DNA of 64,000 nt from Sphingomonas sp. J315. GTDB lineage: Bacteria; Pseudomonadota; Alphaproteobacteria; Sphingomonadales; Sphingomonadaceae. The notes under the pieces were generated by a model. The model was given only the letters and a program-made list of their open reading frames with translations. It was not told the DNA's origin and made no database searches. The position numbers were made by a program, and so were the translations under genes. Within the stretch, counting starts at the first letter, position 1; each line of letters begins with the position of its first letter. This document shows, in pieces, positions 8,053-15,634 of this stretch. The stretch lies in the NCBI RefSeq assembly GCF_024666595.1, contig NZ_CP088296.1, positions 3,710,501 to 3,774,500 on the forward strand, written 5' to 3'.

Positions 8053-8085
8053 GCGCAATTGCGCGTCTACCCTGCGCAATTGCGC
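8053..8085. promoter_or_regulatory. Two GCGCAATTGCGC palindromes, one 21-bp period
   Basis: A perfect 12-bp palindrome occurs twice (8053-8064 and 8074-8085), exactly 21 bases apart and so on the same face of the helix. It lies 87 bases after the recombinase pair and 111 bases before the small-gene operon at 8196. It may be an operator for that operon or a core/arm site of the recombinases. There is nothing else in 7967-8195 except a short dyad AGCGG-ATAAG-CCGCT at 8147-8161. Confidence 0.65.
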
Positions 8086-8195
8086 ACCTTGGCGGCGCAA
8101 CGACGCAAGTCGGCATCTTGCCGGATGTTCCCGAATCGTTCTACCCAGCGGATAAGCCGCTGCGGCGGTGATTCGGACATCGATGGAGCATCAGC

Positions 8196-8399
8196 ATGCA
8201 GCACGATCTGCAGCTGCGCGCGGCTGCGCGCGCGATATACGACGCCTGCTATCCCTGCGACGAGTGGGCGCCAGTTGGTTTCGACGAGGCCGAGCGGCTG
8301 GGGACGATCCACTATCGCCAAGCGGTGGACGGGGCGATGCAGTCTCGATCGGTATTCGCCAGTGCCGGCCAGCTCGAACTGTTCGGCGAGGCGGCATGA
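8196..8399 (+). CDS. Small phage hypothetical protein (67 aa)
   Basis: ATG 8196 is preceded by GGAG at a good distance. The product has 67 residues, starting MQHDLQLRAAARAIYDACYP and ending ASAGQLELFGEAA. There is no known domain. Its stop overlaps the next start by 4 bases, so it begins a three-gene rightward operon downstream of the tandem palindromes. Confidence 0.6.
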   Translation: MQHDLQLRAAARAIYDACYPCDEWAPVGFDEAERLGTIHYRQAVDGAMQSRSVFASAGQLELFGEAA

Positions 8400-8689
8400 G
8401 GCGCAAGGGCGAGCGGAAGCTGCAGAAGACCTGGCCCCCTTACGCGGTCGAGGCGATCCGGCATATGATTGCCACCGGGACCGACTGGCTCCAGGCGTGG
8501 ATCATGCAAGCATGCACACCGCTCGATCGGCTGGCCCGCGCCAGCAAGGTCGATTGGGAGCGGGTGCACGACATCTGCGCGGGCGCGGCTCCCACCCGAG
8601 ATGAGCTGATTGCCTTCGCTGCCGTGTGGAATGTGGACGTCGAGGTCGTCATCTCAACCATGCCGGATCCGCCGGCGCTGCTCGACTGA
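8396..8689 (+). CDS. Small phage hypothetical protein, HTH-like (97 aa)
   Basis: The product has 97 residues, starting MRRKGERKLQKTWPPYAVEA. The middle resembles a helix-turn-helix (TPLDRLARASKVDWERVHDI then APTRDELIAFAAVWNVDVEV), but the pattern is too weak for a firm call. It is translationally coupled to the preceding gene by an ATGA overlap. Confidence 0.55.
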   Translation: MRRKGERKLQKTWPPYAVEAIRHMIATGTDWLQAWIMQACTPLDRLARASKVDWERVHDICAGAAPTRDELIAFAAVWNVDVEVVISTMPDPPALLD

Positions 8690-8690
8690 C

Positions 8691-9011
8691 GTGGCGCGCT
8701 TCAATTCGGACGGGACGCGACAGCCGACCAACCTGTTCGAGTGCGCCGCGTGGCATATCGCTATACAGGTGATCTGCCGCCGCCCTCAATGCCGCCGCGT
8801 CGCCGTGTTCGATCCTCACCAGCTATGGTGGCTGTTCGAGCGCAAGCATTGGGACATGCGGTTGGGCGAGGTGAACCGGAAGCTACGGTGCAGCGCGTGC
8901 AAGGCGGGCGGAACAATGAGCTTGCTGAGAGGCGAGGCAAAGGCCACGGTGTCGCTGCCTTGGCCGGACGAGCGGGAATGGAAGCGGGCAGTCAGCCGGT
9001 TTCGCGCCTGA
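8691..9011 (+). CDS. Phage hypothetical protein with CxxC pairs
   Basis: The likely start is GTG 8691, one base after the preceding stop, giving 106 residues. Cysteines at VICRRPQCRRVAVF and LRCSACKAGG form two CxxC-like pairs, suggesting a zinc ribbon. The histidine-tryptophan rich centre (DPHQLWWLFERKHWDMRL) is distinctive. This looks like a prophage-encoded small zinc-binding protein of unknown role. It ends 8 bases before the convergent gene at 9019. Confidence 0.6.
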   Translation: MARFNSDGTRQPTNLFECAAWHIAIQVICRRPQCRRVAVFDPHQLWWLFERKHWDMRLGEVNRKLRCSACKAGGTMSLLRGEAKATVSLPWPDEREWKRAVSRFRA

Positions 9012-9018
9012 GCAACCG

Positions 9019-9816
9019 CTAAAACATTGCCAGCACTGGGGCCCAAACTGGAGCCGACGCTATCGCGGTGCCCAGCGACCCGCCGATCGCGCCCTCAATG
9101 ATGGTCTTCAGGGACTTGCCAGCGGCCGCAACGATTGAAGGATCCGGCTCGTCGAGGAGCTGCGCCTCTATCGTGGCTACCTGCGCGTCGGCTTTACGAC
9201 GTTGAGTGGGATCGAGGTCAAGATCGCCAACGTGTCGCTTATAAAGCTCGACAATCGCTTGCAGATCGTTTGCCGAATAATTCGAAGTCTGAATGCCTAT
9301 GCCCCCGGCTGCGATGTGTTGCAGAGGTGAATTGTGCATGGAGCCGATGTTGTAGGTTACGGAGGAGGCCGACGCGTGTCCCGTCTGCACGGGCTTAAGG
9401 TCCTCGACATAGGATGCCAGGTCTCGATTGAACGGCACGATCACAGAAGCAGTGATCTTCCTGATGTCTCCCACTATCTTCCGCCCGCTATAGTAATAGC
9501 GATGTGCCAAGCTAAGGAACCAATTCGGGCTTTGGGCTGCACGCTCGATCAAGTGAATTGCTATTCCAAGTTCTTCCTCACGCGCAGTCGGCCAGTTGAG
9601 GCGCGCGCTGCCCATCATGCCGCCCCCGTCGCTCGCGTTGTCAAGAAATTGATCGAAGTCTGCTTTGGACTTCAGATCTTCGATTATTGGCTTCAACTCG
9701 TCGGCATTCAGCGCCTTCGCCATGCGCTCAAGGGGGCGCTCGAAAGTGTTATAGTCCGCTGTCTGCAGATCCAGCACAGCATTGTTTACCTCGCGCAGCG
9801 CGGTCTTGATGGTCAC
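9019..9816 (-). CDS. Hypothetical protein with hydrophobic C-terminus (265 aa)
   Basis: The protein has 265 residues. Most of it is soluble and helical, and the last 25 residues (IGGSLGTAIASAPVWAPVLA) form one hydrophobic segment that could be a tail anchor. There is no recognised domain. Its start overlaps the stop of the 94-residue gene by 4 bases, so the pair is co-translated. It lies in the accessory part of the prophage, away from virion genes. A membrane-acting accessory or defence role is possible but unsupported. Confidence 0.6.
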   Translation of the reverse strand: MTIKTALREVNNAVLDLQTADYNTFERPLERMAKALNADELKPIIEDLKSKADFDQFLDNASDGGGMMGSARLNWPTAREEELGIAIHLIERAAQSPNWFLSLAHRYYYSGRKIVGDIRKITASVIVPFNRDLASYVEDLKPVQTGHASASSVTYNIGSMHNSPLQHIAAGGIGIQTSNYSANDLQAIVELYKRHVGDLDLDPTQRRKADAQVATIEAQLLDEPDPSIVAAAGKSLKTIIEGAIGGSLGTAIASAPVWAPVLAMF

Positions 9817-10097
9817 GAGCCGCTCTCCTCAGCGGCCCGCCCAGCTGCGGCCCGATCAAGGATCGCTTGGCGATAGCGCTCCTTCAACTCGACCACGACG
9901 CCCTCGACCATGTCGTTCTTCGAGTAACTTCCAACTCGCTCGTCGATCGCAGTCTCCATCTGCTGGATTGCCAACTCGATGCTCTGCGGGTCATTCGGGT
10001 CGAAGCTGACACTCGTGATGTCCCCGTCGAGCGCCGCCACCGCCCGCTCCAATTCCTTCATCTTCCGGATCGCCTGATCCAATCCTTTGATCGGCAT
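9813..10097 (-). CDS. Phage hypothetical protein (94 aa)
   Basis: ATG 10097 follows an AGGGAAATT-type ribosome-binding site. The sequence MPIKGLDQAIRKMKELERAV then SFDPNDPQSIELAIQQMETA matches a pattern common in alphaproteobacterial prophages. A coiled-coil-like start is followed by an amphipathic helix. Its partner gene overlaps it downstream. It begins 15 bases after the SRAP gene, so all three may share a transcript. Confidence 0.65.
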   Translation of the reverse strand: MPIKGLDQAIRKMKELERAVAALDGDITSVSFDPNDPQSIELAIQQMETAIDERVGSYSKNDMVEGVVVELKERYRQAILDRAAAGRAAEESGS

Positions 10098-10111
10098 CTC
10101 TAATTTCCCTT

Positions 10112-10756
10112 TCAGAACAACGTCGCCGGGTCGGGTGCTGGCTTTCGCTTCACCCATGGCTCGCTGGTGCGCTCCATTTCGATCAGGTGATCCGGGAAGC
10201 ATCGCTCCTGAAAGCCAATGATGTCGTCGAAGCTGCCGTGCAGCCAATGGTCGTATTCGTCCGCGTGCAGCAATACGGGCATGCGATCATGAACGGGACG
10301 GATCGCCTCGTTGCAGTCGGTCATCACACCTGAATACACCGCCCCCCACTCGGCGCTGTCACGCCACAGTCCGGCCCAGGCGAAGATCGGCGCGTCCTTT
10401 ACGCTGAACCATGTGCGGGTCTTCGATCCCTTCGCGCCTTCCGCTTCCGCGAACCCAGTCACCGGGATCAAGCAACGCCACTCCGGCTTGCGAGCAAGGC
10501 CGATCCACATGCCCTTCCGCAGGTCCGCGATGTTATTCACCGGCTTCGGCTTCGCGGTCGGGCTCATCGTCTTCAGGCGGAGGGGAAAGCCCCACGTCAT
10601 CGACTGCATGACGCGCTTGCCGTCAGCCTCGCGCACCACCATGCCCGGTGTGCCGGGATAAACTTCCTCGCCGGCGTTGGACTGAACCGGGTTAGCGACG
10701 CCGAAGTGCGCGGCGACTTCAGCGGCAGACTTGCGCACGGTATAGAGGTTGCACAT
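10112..10756 (-). CDS. SRAP (YedK/HMCES-type) abasic-site-binding peptidase
   Basis: The protein has 214 residues. SRAP proteins form a covalent thiazolidine link between Cys2 and abasic sites in single-stranded DNA. All expected residues are visible: Cys2 (MCNLY), Asn74/75 (PVNNIADLR), Glu104 (GFAEAEG) and His156 (RPVHDRMP). The start is fixed because Cys2 must follow the initiator Met. Phages and mobile elements often carry one, probably to protect abasic DNA during replication or the SOS response. It lies immediately upstream of the 9813-10097 gene. Confidence 0.93.
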   Translation of the reverse strand: MCNLYTVRKSAAEVAAHFGVANPVQSNAGEEVYPGTPGMVVREADGKRVMQSMTWGFPLRLKTMSPTAKPKPVNNIADLRKGMWIGLARKPEWRCLIPVTGFAEAEGAKGSKTRTWFSVKDAPIFAWAGLWRDSAEWGAVYSGVMTDCNEAIRPVHDRMPVLLHADEYDHWLHGSFDDIIGFQERCFPDHLIEMERTSEPWVKRKPAPDPATLF

Positions 10757-10824
10757 CCCTCAATGCTAATCTCCGCGCTCCTCGAAGCGCAATGGCAAGA
10801 TGTCGTAAGCATCCAGAGAATGTC

Positions 10825-11823
10825 ATGGGTATGAAGAAGAAATCTCGTCCACCGCTGCCCAAGCCTTGCATCTTCTGCCCTAGGCCGAAGGGCAGCAAAG
10901 AGCATTTCTGGTCAGAGTGGATGCATGAGATATTACCACCCCCGCCACCAGAGAACCGGCATAATAGGTTGGTGTTCAAATACTCGCCCTTCGATGGACA
11001 TTCGGAGAAAGGGCGGAGGGATACCCAAGGCGCGATTCACACCATCAAGCTGCGCGTTGTTTGCGCATCATGTAACAACGGCTGGATGAGCCAGCTGGAG
11101 GAGGAGGCTAGGCCCGCCCTGACGGCGTTAATAAGGGGGGAGGAAACAACGCTCGATAGAGCAGCCCTCGACACGGTCGCGCAATGGGTCACGCTGAAGA
11201 CGATGGTCGCAGAGCACAACGACCCTGACAGCGCGGTCACGCCTCGCGCTGACCGCATAGCCTTCAGGCAGACTCGGGCCATCCCCCCTTATATGCGTAT
11301 CTACGTTGGTTCCCACACCGTGCCGTTCGAGAAGTCCGCAGGCTTCTTGCGCAACAGTCAGGCGATTGCGCGCAGGAGTGAAGATGAACACTCGACGATT
11401 AAAAAGCTCGAAAGGATCAGGCGTGCGCTACGCAATGGCCCGCCACAACCATCGCCTCCACTTGGCGACGTTCCGAACAATATCCAGACGATCACCTTCT
11501 TCCTAGGTCACGTTTTTGTGCACATTACCTCGACCCGCGTGGACGGGTTCGCCATCGAGGACATAGCTCTGGTCCCGACGCTCTACGACACTGCGCGGAT
11601 CATGCCTGCCCAAGCGGCTGAAATGACTTGGCCGCGCGACCCGAAATTCACCCTTGATCAGGTGAATGAAATAGGCGGACTGATGATGAAGGCGCTGGGT
11701 GCCCAAGATTACTATTGGATAAGACGGAATGTTCCGCTTCCGCATTCGGCGGTAGCAACGGCAGAGCAGCCGATATACACTAAGACAGCAGAGAGCGGAT
11801 CCCAGCCCATCCGCCGGCAATGA
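10825..11823 (+). CDS. HNH-like zinc-finger protein
   Basis: The product has 332 residues from ATG 10825 (another in-frame ATG is at 10831). The N-terminus has CIFCPRPKGSKEHFWSEWM, a variant of the CxxC...(K/R)EH...W signature of HNH-type proteins, followed by VVCASCNNGWMSQLEE with the second CxxC and the characteristic CNNGW. The C-terminal 200 residues are unrecognised. This family is frequent in prophages and defence islands. Nuclease activity is likely but not proven. It is divergent from the SRAP gene across 68 bases. Confidence 0.7.
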   Translation: MGMKKKSRPPLPKPCIFCPRPKGSKEHFWSEWMHEILPPPPPENRHNRLVFKYSPFDGHSEKGRRDTQGAIHTIKLRVVCASCNNGWMSQLEEEARPALTALIRGEETTLDRAALDTVAQWVTLKTMVAEHNDPDSAVTPRADRIAFRQTRAIPPYMRIYVGSHTVPFEKSAGFLRNSQAIARRSEDEHSTIKKLERIRRALRNGPPQPSPPLGDVPNNIQTITFFLGHVFVHITSTRVDGFAIEDIALVPTLYDTARIMPAQAAEMTWPRDPKFTLDQVNEIGGLMMKALGAQDYYWIRRNVPLPHSAVATAEQPIYTKTAESGSQPIRRQ

Positions 11824-11902
11824 ACGAGCCAGCCAAGAGGGCGGTTAGAACCCAATATTCGAGCGCTTCCCCGATCCGCTTCAATCGCGAGTCCTCGTCC
11901 AT
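11780..11902 (-). CDS. Candidate 40-residue single-pass membrane protein
   Basis: ATG 11902 to TAG 11780 encodes 40 residues: a charged start (MDEDSRLKRIGEALEY) and one transmembrane helix (WVLTALLAGSFIAGGWAG). It overlaps the 3' end of the HNH-like gene on the opposite strand by 44 bases. The topology is typical of small phage membrane proteins, but the ribosome-binding site is weak. Confidence 0.45.
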   Translation of the reverse strand: MDEDSRLKRIGEALEYWVLTALLAGSFIAGGWAGIRSLLS

Positions 11903-11948
11903 GCTCAAGGCATGGCATGGCGGGGATGCTGTAGGAAAGTGCCGACGT

Positions 11949-12149
11949 TTACTGCAGCGGCGACCGCATCATGGCTTCCGCTCGCGCGGCAATGTCCCGC
12001 CAGAAACCAACGCCACCAAGGTCGCCGGCTGTCACCTGCTCGCCCACCCGGGTCGCTATATAGCGTGGCAGATCATCGCCGTGCTTCGCCCATAGCGCTG
12101 CTGTGAAGGTCTGGCGCTCAGCCTCGGTGTTCAACGCGCAGCCCTGCAA
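11949..12149 (-). CDS. Small hypothetical protein (DUF6961-like)
   Basis: The protein has 66 residues. The core TEAERQTFTAALWAKHGDDL then RYIATRVGEQVTAGDLGGVG and WRDIAARAEAM resembles the small sphingomonad DUF6961-type proteins found in prophages. The function is unknown. The start overlaps the 3' end of the nuclease gene by 19 bases. The assignment is from memory of the pattern and is tentative. Confidence 0.6.
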   Translation of the reverse strand: MQGCALNTEAERQTFTAALWAKHGDDLPRYIATRVGEQVTAGDLGGVGFWRDIAARAEAMMRSPLQ

Positions 12150-12523
12150 AATGCAGCCAACCGCCCGCCATTGTCCCAGTCAGCGCGGTAGATCGCCTGT
12201 CGCGATCGAAGTTGATGGCACGACAGGTCGCCGGCCCTTCCCGCCACCAGCCCGATTGTTCGACCGTATCGATCCTGAGAAACCCGCCTGATCGTCAGCG
12301 GACCTTGCGCCGCGCGCGCCAGACTCGCCTCGCTGGCGTGCGGATCGCCTCGCGCGCAACGCCGGCCAGGCTGACAGCGGCCTTTCTCAGGCGCGTCGAT
12401 GCCAAGCAGTCGCACCCGTTCTCCACCGCAACGCAGGGTATCGCCATCCACGACCCGACAGGGACCGATGGGCACTTGGCCGGCCGCCGCTAACAGAACG
12501 GCGCTCAAGATCGAGATCATCAC
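12131..12523 (-). CDS. Secreted thermonuclease family protein (SNase fold)
   Basis: The protein has 130 residues. Residues 1-16 form a hydrophobic signal peptide (MMISILSAVLLAAAGQ). The staphylococcal nuclease core follows: VVDGDTLRCGGERVRLLGID with the Ca-binding Asp and first catalytic Arg, APEKG with the catalytic Glu, and SQDRYGRTIG with the second Arg. It should cleave nucleic acid in the periplasm or outside the cell, unless anchored. Such genes are common on plasmids and prophages of alphaproteobacteria. Confidence 0.88.
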   Translation of the reverse strand: MMISILSAVLLAAAGQVPIGPCRVVDGDTLRCGGERVRLLGIDAPEKGRCQPGRRCARGDPHASEASLARAAQGPLTIRRVSQDRYGRTIGLVAGRAGDLSCHQLRSRQAIYRADWDNGGRLAAFCRAAR

Positions 12524-12612
12524 CCTTTCGTCCTAGCGACGCGCCAATCGGGGTCAACGACGGGCCGCATCTATCGCCGGACCCAGACGTTCATCCGGCA
12601 AGGAGACCAATC

Positions 12613-12723
12613 ATGATCACCAATCCTGAAGAGACCGAGCGCGGCGATCAGAAAGACACCGAGCTCGTCGAGGCGGAGGAAGATGCCGCGGAGAAGCGCG
12701 AGGAAGAGGGCGGCTATCAGTGA
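12613..12723 (+). CDS. Small highly charged protein (36 aa)
   Basis: ATG 12613 is preceded by AGGAG at 12601-12605, ideal spacing. The 36-residue product is almost all charged (MITNPEETERGDQKDTELVE, then AEEDAAEKREEEGG). Coding bias and the strong ribosome-binding site support a real gene. It is transcribed away from the nuclease gene. The function is unknown. Confidence 0.6.
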   Translation: MITNPEETERGDQKDTELVEAEEDAAEKREEEGGYQ

Positions 12724-12821
12724 ACCGTCACGAGCGTCGGGCAGCCGCCGCACGTGACAGGCGCCCGAAAGCGCGGTCTTGCGCCTGCTGTGCCGACTCT
12801 CACCACGAAAATGCGGCAGCT

Positions 12822-13919
12822 TCAGTTCACGAGGGTGTCACCTCGCCGCCCAAGGCAACCGCCCCATCCGCATCGTAGGCATCGCCCCCAATGTCCATCG
12901 CCTTGCGGTGGCCGGCCGGGGGGCGGGGACCCGACCCCGCCAAGTGCCGGCAGGTCGAGCAGCACCACATCAGCAAGTGCTGCTATGAACACCGTCGCCC
13001 CCTCGCCGGTAATGACTTCAATCCCGCCTTCGGTCCGCCGGAGTTTGAACCCATCGAACTGACCGGACCATCGTTCAAGCCGCGTCACGTTTTCGTCGGA
13101 GAAGAAGCCTGGCGCGCGGCGCGCCATGGCGATCGCCTGCTGCGCCTGCTGGAGCTGTTCCTCACATCGCTGCACGGTCTTCTGAAGTTGGGAGGTGCTG
13201 ATCGAGTCGGTGCCACTCGTGTGTAGCTTTCGCGCCTCTCCGACGGCTTGGCGCAACGCGATCAGGTGATCCCGGCAGTCGCCGTGTTCGATGAGGACGC
13301 TGGCACCCAGCAACGGTCCTATCCGCTGATTTTCGAAGGTGTAGATCGGCGCTTCGTTCTTTCCATTGGCTGGACGAAGCGCTTCCGCCGCGTAATCACG
13401 GACGCGAACGGACTCTGTCAGCACGGCCCCGCCAAGCGCGATAGGTTGCAGGCGGAAGAAAATGTCCCCCGCTGACTTCTTCATCTGGCTGCGCGTGATG
13501 TCGAGCCGGCGCAACCCATCCGACTGGAGGACTGACGTGATACGCTTCAACAGTTCGTCCTCGGCCGCCAATATGGCAGCAAGCCGCAGGAACAGCCCCT
13601 GACGCTGCTTCAGTTCATTGTGCTGGCGACGCGCCGCAGCGAAACTCAGTTCATAATGTTTGGGGCCACAATGGCTGCCGATCATGTAGCGATTGCCGGT
13701 TTCGTTCTCGACGACGAAGCCGTTCCAATGTCGGTGGCCTTGGCAATGACAGCACCACAGCGCATCTTCGCTTACGGGACGGTGATACTCCCCAACGATC
13801 GATGGCTGCAAATTAGCATCCGGGCGCGAGCGCGACAGCCTTTCCACTGCCATTGGATCCTCAATGTCGAGAACCGCTGAGGCCAGCTCTGCGTCCGTCA
13901 AGCGGCGTCCATGTCCCAT
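12822..13919 (-). CDS. Hypothetical protein with zinc-ribbon-like motif (365 aa)
   Basis: The protein has 365 residues. Residues 54-88 contain WCCHCQGHRHWNGFVVENE and MIGSHCGPKHYEL, giving CxxC plus HCxxxH, a probable zinc-binding unit. The middle is helical with a glutamine-rich coiled coil (QLQKTVQRCEEQLQQAQQAI). The C-terminus is Gly/Pro/Arg-rich. It has no known family that I recognise. It stands alone between intergenic gaps in the accessory region and has no obvious role in phage growth. Confidence 0.65.
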   Translation of the reverse strand: MGHGRRLTDAELASAVLDIEDPMAVERLSRSRPDANLQPSIVGEYHRPVSEDALWCCHCQGHRHWNGFVVENETGNRYMIGSHCGPKHYELSFAAARRQHNELKQRQGLFLRLAAILAAEDELLKRITSVLQSDGLRRLDITRSQMKKSAGDIFFRLQPIALGGAVLTESVRVRDYAAEALRPANGKNEAPIYTFENQRIGPLLGASVLIEHGDCRDHLIALRQAVGEARKLHTSGTDSISTSQLQKTVQRCEEQLQQAQQAIAMARRAPGFFSDENVTRLERWSGQFDGFKLRRTEGGIEVITGEGATVFIAALADVVLLDLPALGGVGSPPPGRPPQGDGHWGRCLRCGWGGCLGRRGDTLVN

Positions 13920-13965
13920 GGAACATGGTTAGAACACCGCTAAGCCTGCGACAAGACGGGCCGTT

Positions 13966-14589
13966 TCAGCTGGGCCAGCGGCGCGCATAGACAGTTTGAA
14001 GGGCGAGCTTCAGGTTACTCAACGCGCGGCATAGATTGACGCTTACCTCGTCTGCGTCGGCGCCCCAACCCCACAGGTTGAGCTGAATAACTGCGCCCTC
14101 GGCCTGCTCCTCGCCGAGGTGTTCGAGATCGAGGAAGAAGTGAGGCCATAGGCACCAACCCCAACATGCATCGCGGAAGGTCGGGTCGATCGCTTTCAAC
14201 TCAACTTCGAGTTCCTGGCCAAAAGAACCGATGTTCGGCACCGACGTGTTCTGCACGAGATCACGAAAGAAGATCGTGAGCCGTAACATCTGCTCGAGCG
14301 GCTTAGGCGAGACCCCTGATTCATTTGCCTTCAACGGGCGGAGGCCGAAGTCATTCGTCTCGAACTGCGCCTCAGAGGAGTTGGCCCAGCGCAGGAACTC
14401 CACAATGGCGCTTTCAATCTCCGCTGTTCCCGCATGTTTCAGGTCTTCAAGGGTGGCGCGGATCGCGTCTGGCCTGCTCTTGAAGTCGACATAGCGACCC
14501 TCAGGCGTGTGAACTGTCTCAGTCCAGGGATGCATGCGCCCCATGTCTGCGGCAATGGTATGCTGATCGGAATCGAAATATGCGAGCAT
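13966..14589 (-). CDS. Hypothetical protein (207 aa)
   Basis: The protein has 207 residues, starting MLAYFDSDQHTIAADMGRMH. It is acidic and helical with a tryptophan-rich region near residue 145 (CWGWCLWPHFFLDL), soluble, and without a known domain. The 236 bases upstream (14590-14825) hold no gene. The function is unknown. Confidence 0.6.
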   Translation of the reverse strand: MLAYFDSDQHTIAADMGRMHPWTETVHTPEGRYVDFKSRPDAIRATLEDLKHAGTAEIESAIVEFLRWANSSEAQFETNDFGLRPLKANESGVSPKPLEQMLRLTIFFRDLVQNTSVPNIGSFGQELEVELKAIDPTFRDACWGWCLWPHFFLDLEHLGEEQAEGAVIQLNLWGWGADADEVSVNLCRALSNLKLALQTVYARRWPS

Positions 14590-14825
14590 CGTGCGCTTCT
14601 ACATGGGGCCCCCCGGACGCGGAAGGTCCCGAAGCCGGTGGCTCCATCATCCATATAACCCTGCGGCCCAGGTCGTTGATCTAACTTGATCTGGCACATG
14701 ATCCGGTGCCGTGATCCCTCAATTCTTCCCACGTTGCATGTGATCATTACTGGAATCGGGTAGTGATTTCGGCCTTGCCAGCCCCCGGATCTAGGTAGAC
14801 GGTAGCCAGCCGGGGGGACATCGGA

Positions 14826-15005
14826 ATGAAGGAACTGCTTGGATGCGTCTGGCAGCTTGGCGCATTGGCAACAATGGTCAAGCTCACCTTCCTCGACGGC
14901 TACGTCTACACGTGGGTGAACTGGATATGGGCGATCCCGATCAACCTATTCCTGTCGGAGATCTGGCCGATCTATTGGCTGATCCTCCGGCCGATATTCA
15001 GCTGA
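14826..15005 (+). CDS. Small membrane protein (59 aa)
   Basis: ATG 14826 to TGA 15003-15005 encodes 59 residues with two hydrophobic stretches (LGCVWQLGALATMVKLTFL and IWAIPINLFLSEIWPIYWLI). It is very Trp-rich. It is the first of three consecutive small membrane-protein genes on the plus strand, opposite to the virion genes. Confidence 0.6.
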   Translation: MKELLGCVWQLGALATMVKLTFLDGYVYTWVNWIWAIPINLFLSEIWPIYWLILRPIFS

Positions 15006-15039
15006 TCTCGCCGCGAGAACGGGCAGGGGGAGCGCGCCG

Positions 15040-15306
15040 ATGGTAACTTCGATATTCGACTTCATGGGAGCCCTTGGGGCCAGCATTCTGCTGACCGTGC
15101 TCGGTATCGGATTGTTCGGCGCTGTTTACGTGAGCGGGCATTGGGTAGCCGAACGCCAAAATTCACGCGTGATGGGCGTCATGGCTGGCCTAATGGTGTT
15201 CGCCCTGCTGATATTGCTGTTAGCACGGCCGCACGACGCGCTGAGGGAAACGTCTTGCATTACTGCCGATGACCGCCAAGCCTGCATCGAGGGCGATGAT
15301 GAATAG
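15040..15306 (+). CDS. Small membrane protein with two TM helices (88 aa)
   Basis: The protein has 88 residues. Helices are at about 10-32 (LGASILLTVLGIGLFGAVYV) and 43-63 (VMGVMAGLMVFALLILLLA), followed by an acidic tail with two Cys (ETSCITADDRQACIEGDDE). The layout resembles small holin-like or envelope-stress proteins, but no family is recognised. It is the second of three clustered membrane-protein genes. Confidence 0.6.
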   Translation: MVTSIFDFMGALGASILLTVLGIGLFGAVYVSGHWVAERQNSRVMGVMAGLMVFALLILLLARPHDALRETSCITADDRQACIEGDDE

Positions 15307-15354
15307 CACCAAGCCAGCGCACCCCACGCCGCCGTATTTGCGGTTCCTGCGGTC

Positions 15355-15630
15355 ATGATGCTGGTCGCCCTGCTGGAGATGCCATACGGCTATTATCAGC
15401 TGCTTCGACTCGTCACAGCGGTAGCCGGCGCGTGGATCGCCTACAGCGCATGGCAGGCTGATCGAATCGGCTGGGCCATCGCGATCGGCATCGTTGCGCT
15501 GCTGTTCAACCCCGTGGTGCCCGTGCATTTCGAGCGGGAAACCTGGGCCATCCTCAACGTGATCGCCGCTGCCATCCTGGGTCTCGCTGGCTGGGCGCTG
15601 ACGAGGGAACCGAAGGCGAGCGAGCGGTGA
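15355..15630 (+). CDS. DUF6804-like membrane protein
   Basis: The protein has 91 residues and three hydrophobic helices. MPYGYYQLLRLV followed by a second helix and then FNPVVPVHFERETWAILN is the pattern I associate with DUF6804 proteins. The in-frame sequence upstream of ATG 15355 is also hydrophobic but has no start codon. The gene ends 4 bases before the convergent polyvalent-protein gene. Confidence 0.7.
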   Translation: MMLVALLEMPYGYYQLLRLVTAVAGAWIAYSAWQADRIGWAIAIGIVALLFNPVVPVHFERETWAILNVIAAAILGLAGWALTREPKASER

Positions 15631-15634
15631 TTAG

